Assembly: GCA_036010965.1 (NCBI GenBank)
Contig: DASCMO010000010.1
Coordinates: 43,774 to 107,773, forward strand
DNA: 64,000 nt
Direction of reading: 5' to 3'
From: GCA-2686265 sp036010965
GTDB taxonomy: Bacteria > Planctomycetota > UBA1135 > GCA-002686595
Shown here: positions 34,533 through 44,000 of the stretch, one piece after another
Layout: each line of letters begins with the position of its first letter
Position numbering within the stretch: the first letter of the stretch is position 1
Position numbers and translations under genes: made by a program
The notes under the pieces: generated by a model
Seen by the model: only the letters and a program-made list of their open reading frames with translations
Told to the model about the DNA's origin: nothing
The model's database searches: none

Positions 34533-36211
34533 GCCGCAACGAGCCCGAACCCCTCGCCGCCCTGCCCCGCCTGGGGTGGTTGGCCTGCGCCTGGGGCCTC
34601 ACCTTCCTCGCGGGACCGGGGATCCTCGGCGGCGATCCATCGCCCCTGGGCATCGCGGGCCTGGCGCTCTGGGCCTGGACCGCGCGCCGCGGCGGGCCCC
34701 GGGCCTTCGCCTGCGAGTGGCTGGCGGCCGGCGTCCTGTTCGCCGCACAGCTCTCCTGGATCCGCTTTGTCTGGTGGCCCCCGGTCCTCTTCGGCGGGGT
34801 CGCCCTGGGCGTCTACCCGGCCCTGGCGGGGGTCCTCCTGCGGCGCCTCGCACCCCGCCTGCCCCTGCCCCTCGCCGCGGCTCTGGCCTGGACTTCCCTC
34901 GAATGCCTGCGGGCCCTCGTGCCGCCGCCCCTCGGCATGGGGTGGCTGCGCCTGGGGCATTTCGCCCTCGAGATCCCTCTGCTCGCCGGCAGCGCGCGGG
35001 TCTGGGGCGTCGAGGGCCTGTCCTTTGTCCTGGCCGCCCTGGCCGGCGGGCTGGCCCAGCTCGCCGCTCGCCGTCGCCTGGGACGGGGCCCGGCCCTGTG
35101 GGCCTCTGGCCCGGCGCTGGTCGGCCTCGCCCTGGCCGCCGCCGTGCCAGCGCCCCAGACCCGGCCGGGGCCGAGCCTCCTGCTGGTGCAACCGGCCATC
35201 GCCCAGGAGCGCAAGCGATCGGCGCCTCCCGAGGAGACCTTCCGGGCATCGTTGACCCTCACCCGCGAGGGGCTCGAGCGCCTGGAGCGGGAGGGCCGAC
35301 CGGCTCCGGACCTGGTCTGCTGGGGCGAGACGATGCTGCGCGCGCTGCTCGTCGGCCGGGAACTCGAGGGCGCCCAGGAGCCAGTACACTTCGACCCCTG
35401 GTCGGAGGTCACCGACGAGGAGATCCCGGAGCTCTTCGCGGGCCTGGGCCGCTGGGAGCGCCTCCTGCTGCAGTACGTCGCCGCCGACCTCAACGCCACC
35501 GTATCGCCGAAGACGAGCTTCCTGACCGGGGCCGAGGTCCTCGTCCGCGAGGGGAGTCGGGTACGCCGCACGAACGCCGTCGTGCTCTACGATGCCCTCG
35601 GCCGGCGGGGGGGCCGTGCCCTCAAGCGTCACCTGGTCCCCGGCGCCGAGTCGCTGATGGGGCTGGAGCGCTCGCGGGCCGTGCGCGGGTTGGTCCACGA
35701 GCTGGCCGGCTACGTTCCCGACTTCCTGGCGGGAGAAGAGACCGGCATCCTGACCCTGGAAGGGGAACGCCGCTCCTGGCGCATCGCCGCCTCCGTCTGC
35801 TTCGATAACGCCTTCGAGGACGTCTACACCGACCCCGTCCGGGCCGGACCGGTCGATCTGCATCTGGTCGTCTCCAACGAGGCCTGGTATCGGGGCAGCT
35901 TCGAGCTGGACCAGATGCTGGCCTTCTCACGCCTCCAGGCCCTGTCCACGGGCCGCTCGGTGGTGCGCGTCGCCAACTCGGGGGTCACCTGCGCCTTCGA
36001 CCCCTCCGGACGGGAGCTGGCGCGCCTGTGGGTGTCAGGGGTCGACCGCGAGATCCCAGGAACCCTCGCGGTCCGCCCGCCCGTGCCGACGGACGCCACG
36101 GCCCGCACGCCCTACATTTTCTTGCAGCCCCTGCTCGCCTGGGTCCTGGCCCTGGCGGGGCTGGCAGGGTGGTTCCTTTCTTTCCGTAACCCCTCCCGCG
36201 GGGGCGGCTAG
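34529..36211 (+). CDS. lnt: Apolipoprotein N-acyltransferase
   Basis: The 560-residue protein has an N-terminal membrane domain of about 6-7 helices and a nitrilase-like domain facing the periplasm, plus a final helix (LLAWVLALAGLAGWFLSF). The catalytic triad can be placed at E267 (CWGETM), K366 (LKRHLVPGAE) and C424 (SVCFDNAFED). Downstream VVSNEAWYRGSFELDQML and VRVANSG are family features. It adds the third acyl chain to lipoproteins, which fits the several lipoproteins in this window and implies an outer membrane. TTG 34529 overlaps the moeA stop. The usual PETA around the first Glu is GETM here. Confidence 0.9.
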   Translation: MSRNEPEPLAALPRLGWLACAWGLTFLAGPGILGGDPSPLGIAGLALWAWTARRGGPRAFACEWLAAGVLFAAQLSWIRFVWWPPVLFGGVALGVYPALAGVLLRRLAPRLPLPLAAALAWTSLECLRALVPPPLGMGWLRLGHFALEIPLLAGSARVWGVEGLSFVLAALAGGLAQLAARRRLGRGPALWASGPALVGLALAAAVPAPQTRPGPSLLLVQPAIAQERKRSAPPEETFRASLTLTREGLERLEREGRPAPDLVCWGETMLRALLVGRELEGAQEPVHFDPWSEVTDEEIPELFAGLGRWERLLLQYVAADLNATVSPKTSFLTGAEVLVREGSRVRRTNAVVLYDALGRRGGRALKRHLVPGAESLMGLERSRAVRGLVHELAGYVPDFLAGEETGILTLEGERRSWRIAASVCFDNAFEDVYTDPVRAGPVDLHLVVSNEAWYRGSFELDQMLAFSRLQALSTGRSVVRVANSGVTCAFDPSGRELARLWVSGVDREIPGTLAVRPPVPTDATARTPYIFLQPLLAWVLALAGLAGWFLSFRNPSRGGG

Positions 36212-36239
36212 ACCGGGGCGTGTCGGGGCTCGGGGTTGC

Positions 36240-36268
36240 TTGACCGCATTCAGGGCGGTCCCTATACT
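36240..36268 (+). promoter_or_regulatory. Strong sigma70-type promoter
   Basis: TTGACC (36240-36245) and TATACT (36263-36268) are spaced by 17 nt, the best promoter match in the window. It lies about 105 nt before ATG 36373, leaving a leader of about 97 nt. Confidence 0.65.
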
Positions 36269-36372
36269 CACGCGCCGACTGTCCAGTTTTCGGAACGAGC
36301 TCCGATTGAGTCACGGCGCGCTGTCGAGCGCGGCCAGTCCTCAGGATCCCTAGCATCCCCCTTAGATCAAGC

Positions 36373-37230
36373 ATGAGCCCCATCGGACGGATTTTCAGTG
36401 TCATTAACCTCGTCCTGGCCGCCTTCTTTCTGGCCTGGGCAGCGAACCTCCTCGCCGTCAGTCAGGAATTCAAGACCAAATACAATGACGAGGTGACGGC
36501 CCACGCGGCGACCAAGAGCGAGATGGACGACACGATCGTCGATCTCAGAGCGCAGGTCGATACCGCCCGCAACGACTCGGACCTGGCCCGCGGCGAGCGG
36601 GACTCCGCGCAGCAAGCTGCCCGCCTGCAGGAGAAGGCCGCCGACGACCAGCAGGCCGAGAACGCCTCCTTGCAGTCCAACTACGACAAGATCGCCAACT
36701 CGGTCTCGAACCTCGAGGCCAACAACCGCGGCTTGCAGGCTTCCAAGGACACCGCCGTCAGTTCCCAGCACGACGCGGAGACCGAGCGCGACGCGGCCAT
36801 GCGAGACCAGCAGACCGCCGAATCACGCACCTCTGACGTCGAGGCCCTGAACGCCTCCCTGCACAAGACCATCAACGACAAGGACGTCGAGATCGCCAGC
36901 CTCGGGGCCGAGGTCTCGAACCTGGAAGTGGAGCTGGCGACCCTCGTGGACGTCACCGGAGTCGCGATCAGCGACATCACCTCCCAGCCCCTGATCGAGG
37001 GCACGGTCGTCAAGGCGCTCTACGACATCGCGCCGGGCATGGTGGCCCTCAACGTGGGCTCCTCCAGCGGCGTGGTCCGCGGGCACACCTTCGAGATCCA
37101 CAACGGCACCTCCTACAAGGGTCAGGTGCGGATCGAGAACGTGCGCGAGAACATGTGCACCGCGATCGTCCACCTCTCCGTTCCCGGCCAGACCATCAGC
37201 CAGGGCGACAGCGCCAAGACGCGCCTGTAG
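36373..37230 (+). CDS. Membrane-anchored coiled-coil protein of unknown function
   Basis: The 285-residue protein has one N-terminal membrane helix (about residues 6-29, RIFSVINLVLAAFFLAWAAN). Residues 30-205 are almost pure coiled coil rich in A, D, E, K and Q. A small beta-rich C-terminal domain (about 210-285, from EGTVVKALYDIAPGMVALNV to GQTISQGDSAKTRL) completes it. The N-terminus recalls short conserved planctomycete proteins beginning MS-x-x-G-K/R-I-F, but I cannot verify that. Codon use and composition are less Arg/Leu-rich than the neighbours and suit a highly expressed protein, in line with the strong promoter. The next gene is a small membrane protein 29 nt downstream. A structural role at the envelope, perhaps linked to mreB which follows, is inference. 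Confidence 0.6.
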   Translation: MSPIGRIFSVINLVLAAFFLAWAANLLAVSQEFKTKYNDEVTAHAATKSEMDDTIVDLRAQVDTARNDSDLARGERDSAQQAARLQEKAADDQQAENASLQSNYDKIANSVSNLEANNRGLQASKDTAVSSQHDAETERDAAMRDQQTAESRTSDVEALNASLHKTINDKDVEIASLGAEVSNLEVELATLVDVTGVAISDITSQPLIEGTVVKALYDIAPGMVALNVGSSSGVVRGHTFEIHNGTSYKGQVRIENVRENMCTAIVHLSVPGQTISQGDSAKTRL

Positions 37231-37259
37231 GCCGTCGGACCCCCACAGGAGTCACAGTC

Positions 37260-37481
37260 ATGGCACGCAAAGCATCGCGTCGGTCCGGCCGCAAGACCGA
37301 ATCCAAAGGGCGGTCGAAGAAGAAGCCGGTCGTCGCCGAGATCGAGGTCGTCGAGGAAGGGAAGGGCCTGGGAGTCAACGATGGCATCGCCATCGGGACC
37401 ACCCTGCTGTTCCTGGCCGCCGTCCTCTTGACCGACTACACGCTGGGCACGGAGTACGGCGAGGGCCTGTTCTTCAAGTAG
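37260..37481 (+). CDS. Small single-helix membrane protein
   Basis: This 73-residue protein starts at ATG 37260, chosen because AGGAG (37247-37251) lies 8 nt upstream. It has a strongly basic N-terminal tail of about 25 residues (ARKASRRSGRKTESKGRSKK), an acidic turn and one helix (about 45-60, IAIGTTLLFLAAVLLTDY). It ends in GTEYGEGLFFK. The product probably sits in the inner membrane with the basic tail in the cytoplasm. It shares an operon with the coiled-coil protein and is closed by a clear terminator. I do not recognise the family. Confidence 0.6.
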   Translation: MARKASRRSGRKTESKGRSKKKPVVAEIEVVEEGKGLGVNDGIAIGTTLLFLAAVLLTDYTLGTEYGEGLFFK

Positions 37482-37532
37482 TCCGCCAGCCGGTGAGCGC
37501 CCCTGGGGCCCCGCCGGACACCGCAATCTCCA

Positions 37533-37574
37533 CGGCCCGGACTGGCGCTCGCGCTGGTCCGGGCCGCTTCTTTT
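37533..37574 (+). terminator. Rho-independent terminator
   Basis: A perfect 10-bp stem, CGGCCCGGAC (37533-37542) pairing with GTCCGGGCCG (37557-37566), with a 14-nt loop, is followed by CTTCTTTT. It ends the 36373-37481 operon. Confidence 0.8.
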
Positions 37575-37851
37575 CATCCCCTTTCACGGGGCAATGATCG
37601 GCTGGGCCGCCCTCGACGGCTCGGCAGGGGCGAGTCGTCCGGGGTGACCTGCCCGAGATTCGTCCACAAGCGAGGCAGCGGCGGTCTTGAACGGCCCCCC
37701 GTCACCGCTAGACTGCGAGCAGCAGCCATGAGATCGGGAGCGTGGCGGGCCCTCTCCGGGCATTTGCGCGTTCCTGTCGCTCCTTTCCTGTACACCTTTC
37801 CAGCAACGCTTTTCTTGGAACGTCTTCCCTTCAATGGCCTGGAGTAAGCGC
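37575..37851 (+). other. mreB leader and promoter region, no gene
   Basis: With the terminator just before it, the gap between coding regions is 370 nt. It holds the terminator, the promoter at 37687-37714 and a long, partly pyrimidine-rich leader of about 130 nt before mreB. Short frames here lack coding character. Confidence 0.5.
37687..37714 (+). promoter_or_regulatory. Predicted promoter of the mre operon
   Basis: TTGAAC (37687-37692) and TAGACT (37709-37714) are spaced by 16 nt. No better pair was seen between the terminator and mreB. Confidence 0.5.
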
Positions 37852-38916
37852 ATGGGGAATCCCTTCAAGCCCTTCGAGTGGGCGCTCGGGCGCTTCTCGG
37901 TTGACATGGGCATCGACCTGGGGACCGCCAACACTCTCGTCTCTGTACGAGGTCGAGGCATCATCCTCAACGAACCGAGCGTCGTCGCCGTGAAGAAGGA
38001 TACCGGCGAGGTGCTGCTGGACGGGATGGCGGTGGGCAACACCGCCAAGGCCATGTTGGGAAAGACGCCCGGCAATATCGAGGCCATCCGTCCCCTCAAG
38101 CACGGTGTCATCGCGGACTTCGACGTCACCGAGAAGATGTTGAAGTACTTCATCACCAAGGTCCACGAGGGCCGGCACTGGGTGAAGCCTCAGGTGGTGA
38201 TCGCCGTGCCGGTCGGCATCACCGCTGTCGAGCGACGCGCGGTGATCCACTCGGCGGAGCGCGCGGGCGCCCGGCGCGTGTTCCTGATCGACGAGCCGAT
38301 GGCGGCCGGGATCGGGTGCGACCTGCCGGTGACCGAGGCGCGCGGCTCTCTGATCGTGGACATCGGCGGCGGCACGACGGAGGTCGCCGTGCTCTCCCTG
38401 GCGGGAGCCGTCGTCTCGACCTCCTTGCGCGTCGCGGGGGACGAGATGGACGACTCGATCATCGCTCTCCTGCGCCGGCAGCACAGCCTGCTGATCGGGG
38501 AGCAGACCGCGGAGCGCATCAAGCTCACCATCGGTTCGGCCTGGCCCATGGATCAGGAACTCTCCATGGAAGTGAAGGGCCGGGACAGCGTGAGCGGCCT
38601 GCCGCGGCGCAGCACGGTCACGTCGATCGAGGTGCGCGAGGCTCTTCAGCACCCCGTACACCAGATCTGCGACGCCGTGCGCGGCATCCTCGAGGAGGCG
38701 CCGCCGGAGATCTCGGCCGACCTGTGCGACACGGGTGTGACGATGGTCGGCGGCGGTGCCCTCTTGCATGGGATGTCGGAGGCTGTCTCCGAATACCTCG
38801 GGATCCCGGCGCGCCTGGCCGAGGATCCCCTGACCGCCGTGGCGCGCGGGACGGGCATCTTCCTCGACAAGCTGGATGTCTTCGCGAAGGTGCTCGCCTC
38901 CGACGAGGACAACTAG
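37852..38916 (+). CDS. mreB: Rod shape-determining protein MreB
   Basis: This actin homologue forms membrane-bound filaments that guide cell-wall elongation. Landmarks are the phosphate-1 loop MGIDLGTANTLVSVRG, AVPVGITAVERRAVI, FLIDEPMAAGIGCDLPV, the phosphate-2 loop VDIGGGTTEVAVLSL, and the adenosine motif VTMVGGGALLHGM. The C-terminal DPLTAVARGTG is typical. I choose ATG 37852 because GGAG (37841-37844) lies 7 nt upstream; ATG 37834 in the same frame would add six residues (MAWSKR). It is followed after 190 nt by mreC, mreD, mrdA and rodA, so a complete elongasome set is present. Confidence 0.97.
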   Translation: MGNPFKPFEWALGRFSVDMGIDLGTANTLVSVRGRGIILNEPSVVAVKKDTGEVLLDGMAVGNTAKAMLGKTPGNIEAIRPLKHGVIADFDVTEKMLKYFITKVHEGRHWVKPQVVIAVPVGITAVERRAVIHSAERAGARRVFLIDEPMAAGIGCDLPVTEARGSLIVDIGGGTTEVAVLSLAGAVVSTSLRVAGDEMDDSIIALLRRQHSLLIGEQTAERIKLTIGSAWPMDQELSMEVKGRDSVSGLPRRSTVTSIEVREALQHPVHQICDAVRGILEEAPPEISADLCDTGVTMVGGGALLHGMSEAVSEYLGIPARLAEDPLTAVARGTGIFLDKLDVFAKVLASDEDN

Positions 38917-39106
38917 CATCCCGTTGAAGAACGCTCTCCCGCGACTTCGTCCCCTTTTCCCCTGCTGCGTTGGACCCGCCGTTGGCTGCTCGTCGGCTCG
39001 AGGGGGTGGCGTGCGCCGGATCGAGTTCGTCATCCGCGCTGCGGCGAAGCGGTCTGCGTCTCGCCACGGGCCTCTCTCGACGGGCGGCTAGGAAACGGCG
39101 CCGTCG

Positions 39107-40540
39107 GTGAGCGGGGGGGGGACTCGTCCGGGGGGCCTGTTGTCCCCTGCGGGCACCCTGTACCTGGTCGCTCTGCTGGGGGCCACGGCTCTCGCCCTGA
39201 AGCCCTTCGCTCCGGCGGACCGCGTTCTCGACGGGTTGCTCCTGCCCACGCGCGTCCTGCCGGAACTGGCGGCGCCCCTCGCGTGGTCGCGGTCATCGTC
39301 CGTGCGCGCGGCGGAGGTCTCGCTGGTCGCCGCCGAGCCGGCCACGGGCCGGCGCGTCGCGCGCTGGCTCGAGGAGGGACGGCGCGCCGCTCTCCCGACG
39401 GAACCCGGCCTGCTCGCCGGCCGCCGCAGCATCCACGGCGGGGTCGTGGGGCGCGGAGAGGGACGGCTGGACCGCATCGAGGTTCGTCTCGCCACCCTGC
39501 GCGGGGTCGAGCTGGGGATGCCGGTCGTCACCGCCGACTGGTACCTGGGCCGCGTTGTCGCCCTGCACCCCGAGCGTCCATCCGAGGTGTCCGTCGATCT
39601 GGTGACCGGAGCTGATTTCTTCGTGGGCGCACGCCTCGTGGCCGCGGGCGCGGGAATGGACGGGCAGAGTCTGGCTCGGATGGTCGTGGGAGGGCTCGCG
39701 CCGCGCATGGAGGACGAGCGCGCGACCCTCGCCCTGGCCGTCCACAACCCCAGTCCCCGCAGCGTGGGCGATGGCGATGTACTCGTGGATGAGCCGCGGC
39801 CCACGGACCAGGGCGGCTTCGGTGATCAGTGGTCCTGGCTCGCGAATGGTTTTCGGCTCGGGACTCTGGAGGCAGCCAGCATGGGGAAGGGCCGGCGCAT
39901 GCTGCGCGTGCGGCCGGGGCTGGACTACCTGAGTGGGCTTCACCAGGTGATCGTCCTGGCTCCTCCCGGCCCGCTCGGCGGCGACGAGCGCCCGGCGCTG
40001 GAGACCTTTGACTCTCGGCGCTGGCTGGCGACGCGCGTGCTCGCGCCGAGCTCGCTCTCCCCCGGACGGGCGGGCCTGCGCCTGGCCGCCGGACGCTGGA
40101 GAGGGATCCGCCGGGGAGCGGCCGTGGCCTTCGGGGCCCATCTGATCGGGGTCGTGGACCACGCCGGCTGGGCGACCGCCGATGTGCGCCTCCTGGGAGA
40201 TGCGGGCCTGAGCTTGCCGGCCCTGGCCCTCATCGAAGGCGAGCTCGCCCCCCGACCCCTGGGGGAACTGGTGGCCCTCGGCCGCGACGGGGCGGGCGGG
40301 TTGCACTTTCGCTGGGAGGCGCGCGTCCCCCTGGGTGGGGAGGGGGACGGCGCGCTCGAGGCCGAGCTGCTCACGGGTTCGGGGCGCGCGGGCGTGCCTC
40401 CCGGGCTCCTCCTGGGCAGGGCGCTCCTGCCCCGCGGCGGCGGCGTGCACGAGCTCGTGATCCTTCCCGACCCGCGCGCGGCCCGCCTCTCGCGCCTGAG
40501 CGTCTGGCGCGCCGCGCGCGAGAAGGGGGAGTCGCCGTGA
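39107..40540 (+). CDS. mreC: MreC-like rod shape protein
   Basis: The 477-residue protein starts at GTG 39107. It has an N-terminal membrane helix (about 14-33, PAGTLYLVALLGATALALKP) and periplasmic beta domains. The part RLATLRGVELGMPVVTADWY (about 125-145) and the module RVRPGLDYLSGLHQVIVLAP match the MreC beta-barrel motif, where MreC ends in a typical DPGLSxxLPxGIPVG/GLxxVVVL pattern. A further about 190 residues follow, with a second set of similar barrels, so it is longer than usual (about 280-350). MreC links MreB to PBP2 and RodA in the periplasm. Identity is strongly backed by its place between mreB and the MreD-like gene; sequence alone is divergent. Confidence 0.75.
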   Translation: MSGGGTRPGGLLSPAGTLYLVALLGATALALKPFAPADRVLDGLLLPTRVLPELAAPLAWSRSSSVRAAEVSLVAAEPATGRRVARWLEEGRRAALPTEPGLLAGRRSIHGGVVGRGEGRLDRIEVRLATLRGVELGMPVVTADWYLGRVVALHPERPSEVSVDLVTGADFFVGARLVAAGAGMDGQSLARMVVGGLAPRMEDERATLALAVHNPSPRSVGDGDVLVDEPRPTDQGGFGDQWSWLANGFRLGTLEAASMGKGRRMLRVRPGLDYLSGLHQVIVLAPPGPLGGDERPALETFDSRRWLATRVLAPSSLSPGRAGLRLAAGRWRGIRRGAAVAFGAHLIGVVDHAGWATADVRLLGDAGLSLPALALIEGELAPRPLGELVALGRDGAGGLHFRWEARVPLGGEGDGALEAELLTGSGRAGVPPGLLLGRALLPRGGGVHELVILPDPRAARLSRLSVWRAAREKGESP

Positions 40541-41052
40541 GCCTCTCGACGCGCTGGATCGCGCGGTTGATGCTCGTGGTCTGGTTGACCTGGGCCGCCG
40601 GGCTCCAGGCCTGGCTCGCCGATGCGGGTCACCTCGCGCCCATGACGCCGGACCTGTCGATGGTGCTGGTCGCCTGTCTGGCCGGCGCCCTCCCGCGGCG
40701 CGAGTTGCCGATGCTGCTGCTGCTCGGGCTCCTGGCACGCCAGAGCTTCTCCGTCGACCCCGCCAGCGCGACCCTCGCGGGCCTGCTCGCGGTCGGAGGA
40801 CTCGTGCGCGCCCTCGGCACGGTCGTCGACGTCGCCGGTCCCCTCGGGCGCACCCTCTCGACCGTCCTCGCCGCCGGCGGCTTCGCCCTCTGGATCGAGG
40901 TCGTGCGCGTCGTGCGGAGCGGCGCCGGCCCGGGTCTCGACCTCACCGGTCTCGCGCCGATGGTGGCCGCCAGCGCACTGCTGGCCCTGCTCCTCGGCGG
41001 CGCCGCCCTGCGCCTGCCCGGACTGCTCCCCCTGGGGAGGGAGGGATGGTGA
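40537..41052 (+). CDS. mreD: MreD-like membrane protein
   Basis: This 171-residue hydrophobic protein with about five membrane helices starts at GTG 40537, overlapping the mreC stop (GTGA). No residue motif is diagnostic, but size, topology and the position between mreC and the PBP2 gene are those of MreD, the polytopic elongasome subunit. The phrase MTPDLSMVLVACLAGALPRR resembles the first cytoplasmic edge of MreD proteins (usually PDLxLLLLVY). Its end overlaps the start of mrdA by 7 nt. Confidence 0.65.
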   Translation: MSLSTRWIARLMLVVWLTWAAGLQAWLADAGHLAPMTPDLSMVLVACLAGALPRRELPMLLLLGLLARQSFSVDPASATLAGLLAVGGLVRALGTVVDVAGPLGRTLSTVLAAGGFALWIEVVRVVRSGAGPGLDLTGLAPMVAASALLALLLGGAALRLPGLLPLGREGW

Positions 41053-44000
41053 ACCGGCGCAGATTCGGGCTCTTGATCGGCGCGGTCGCCCTCGCGACGG
41101 TGTTCCTGTGGGCGCGCATGGCGCAGGTGCAGGTGGTCGAGCACGACCTCTGGGCGCGCGAGGCGGCCAACCTCCTGCGCACCTCGACGACCTTGCCCTA
41201 CCACCGCGGTCGCATCCTCGACCGCCGCGAGCGCGTGCTGGTCGAGGACACCGACACCTACTCGGTCGAGCTCGTCTACCGCACCTTTCGTCGCAACCAT
41301 CCTCTCGGTCAGGTGACCCACGGGCGCTCGGCGCTCCTGATGAGCGCGGTCTCCCTGCAAAGCACGGCGGGTCGTCTGGTGGACCACGCCCTGGAGCTCG
41401 TCTCCCTGACTCCCGCCCAGCTCGAAGCGTTCCGCCGCGGCGCAAGCCTGACCCTTGAGCCGTCGGGCCTCGTCCTTCCTGCCGAGGATCCCGAGCGGGC
41501 ACGGCGCGCGGGACGCGCGGCGGAGGTGGGTTTCTACCTGCGCAATCTCCTGGGGCTCTCCCAGCGCGAGTGGACCCGCATGCGCAAGGAGGCCGAGCAG
41601 GGAGCGGCGGCGCAGCGGAGCTGGCTGGCCCTGGCCGCCGAGCTCCGCGGGCGCAGCCTGAAGGAGTTCCAGAGCGAGCTGGTGGATCGCCTGGAAGGAG
41701 GACTCGTGCGCCTGGGCCGCCTGGCGTGGCTGGCTCCCGCCGAGGAGGGAGCGCAGGGCGAATCCGACACCGAAGCGGAAGCCCTCGGCCGTCTCCTGGA
41801 GGGCATGCAGCGTATCCGCGAGGGGATCGAGGCCGCCATCGCCGAAGCGCTATTCCGGGAGGCTGCGGGGTTCGGTCCGGGGCGCGTCGGGACGAGTGCC
41901 CTCGAAGCGCACTTCGACCTTGGCTGGATCGCCGAGAGCCTGCGCTGGAGCGACGCGCGCCTGGAGCTGTGGGTGGCGGGCTTGCGCACGGACTGGGAGC
42001 GAAACTGGACCCAGTTCTTCGTCCCCGGGGCCGCCATCCGTGCGCGCTTCGCCGGAGGCGGGGAGGGCGCCGGCGAGCGCCTGACGCGCAGCCTGGCGGC
42101 TCTGTACCGCGCCCCGACCGACGCGGCGAGCGCGCGCAGCGAGCGGGACGACGACTGGCGCGGGGTCGATCGTCTGATCGTTTTTGACGAGTTGCCCACC
42201 CTCTTCGAGCTCTCCGATCCACCCGTCGCCGTTCGCGCCGCGGACGTCCTGCCCTTCCAGTCGGCCGCCCTGCGCGCCCGGGGCGACGCCGATCCCTGGG
42301 CGTTGCTGGGGGCCATGGTGGGCGAACCGGACGAGCGCCTCGCGCGTGCCCTGGCGGAGGAGGACTCCGCTCGGCCGTGGACTCCGCCCGAGGGCCCCTT
42401 GGATGCGGCCGTGCGCTTGCAGCGCGTGGGCGTTGGTGCGCCGAGCGTGGACGCCGGTCAGGCGGACGATCGGCGCAAGCTCCCGGTCTGGATCGTCGGC
42501 GGCTGGGAGAGGCGCTTTCAGGAGCGCTTGGCCGAGCGCCTGGCCCTCGTCAGCGCCGCGGCCCCCGACGGCGCGGTGTTGCCCTTCGCCGCCGCGCGCA
42601 TGGAGCGCGCCCGCGATCAGGCGGCCTACATTATCCGCGACCGAGGCAGCCGCGCGGTCGTGGTCAGCGAGCGACCTTCCTTCGAGATCGTGCTGATGCT
42701 GACGCGCTATCCCGAGCACTTCCGCGGTTTCCGCGTGCGCGACACGACCCGCCGGCGGGCCGTGGCCACCGACGAGCAGGGGCAGGCGGTCGCCTCGCAC
42801 CTCGTGGGCCGGGTGCGCGAGGCGAGCCTGGCGGAGGTCGTCGGGCAGACGCCCCGGCGCCGCGAGCTCTTCGACCTGCGCCATAAGACCTTGCGCAGCG
42901 AGGCTGACCGCAAGGCCATGGGGGATCTCGTGGCGCACCTCTTTCGCAACGACGAGCTGCACGGCGCCAGCGGCGTTGAGGGCCTCTTCGATCCAGCCTT
43001 GCGCGGAGAGAACGGCTATCTGGAGCGCGAGGGCCTGGAGGAGCGGGACGGCAGCGAGAGCGCGGGCTTCTTCCAGCCCCCGGTCGATGGCCGGGATGTG
43101 GTCCTGACCCTCGACCTGGATCTGCAGGCGGCTGCGCAGCGGGCGATCACCCACCCCATCCTGCCCGACCACGAGCGCGAGCGGGACGAGGTCTGGTTCG
43201 ACCATCCGGTGGGGGCGATCGTGCTGATCACTCCCGACGGCGCCGTGCTGGCCGCCGCCTCGGCGCCCGCGCTGTCGGGCGGCGACAGGGTCGCCGGGCG
43301 CGACGGCCAGCGTGCCTGGGCCCACGAGCGCACCCTGCGCCGCTTCACCTTTCAGCCCGTCGGATCGGTCTTCAAGCCCTTCGTGGCCGCCTACGCCCTG
43401 GACCGCCTGGCCCTCGATCCGACCGCGGAACACCTCTGCGAGGTGCGCGAGGGCACCGACTGGGCGTCCTGGGGCCATGTCCGCTGCCACGCCCGCTGGG
43501 GCCACGGCGCCCTCGACCTGCACGAGGCCCTGGTCCGCTCGTGCAACGCCTACTTCGCCCGGCTCGGCTCGACCTATCCCGACGGCGCCGCCCTGCTCGA
43601 GATGGCAGAGACCTTCGGCTTCCACCGACCGACCGGCGTGCGCGCAGTGGGGGCGCGGAGCGGGCTGGCGGAGGACTCGGCCATGCCCGCCTTCGCCGAG
43701 GGCAGGCCGCTCGCGCGCGCCGACCTGCAACGCGGGGCCAACGGCCTGTCGGTGATCGAGGCGACGCCGATGCAGGTCGCGCGCGCCACGGCCGCCCTGG
43801 CCACCGGACGCCTGTGCGACCTGCGCCTGGTCGCTTCCGTGGGTGGGAGGCCCCTGGCTGTTGTCGAACGCCCCCTGGACCTGTCCTTCGAAGCGCTCGA
43901 AACCGTGCGGGGGGCGATGGTCGACGTCGTGCGACGCGGGACGGCGTCGGGCCGCGGTCTTGGCGTGGCTCACCTGGGCTTCCGCCTGGCCGCCAAGACG

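Noticed and set aside
36212..36372. Possible riboswitch or small RNA in the leader before 36373
   Set aside because: Apart from the promoter I found no conserved motif or convincing long stem.
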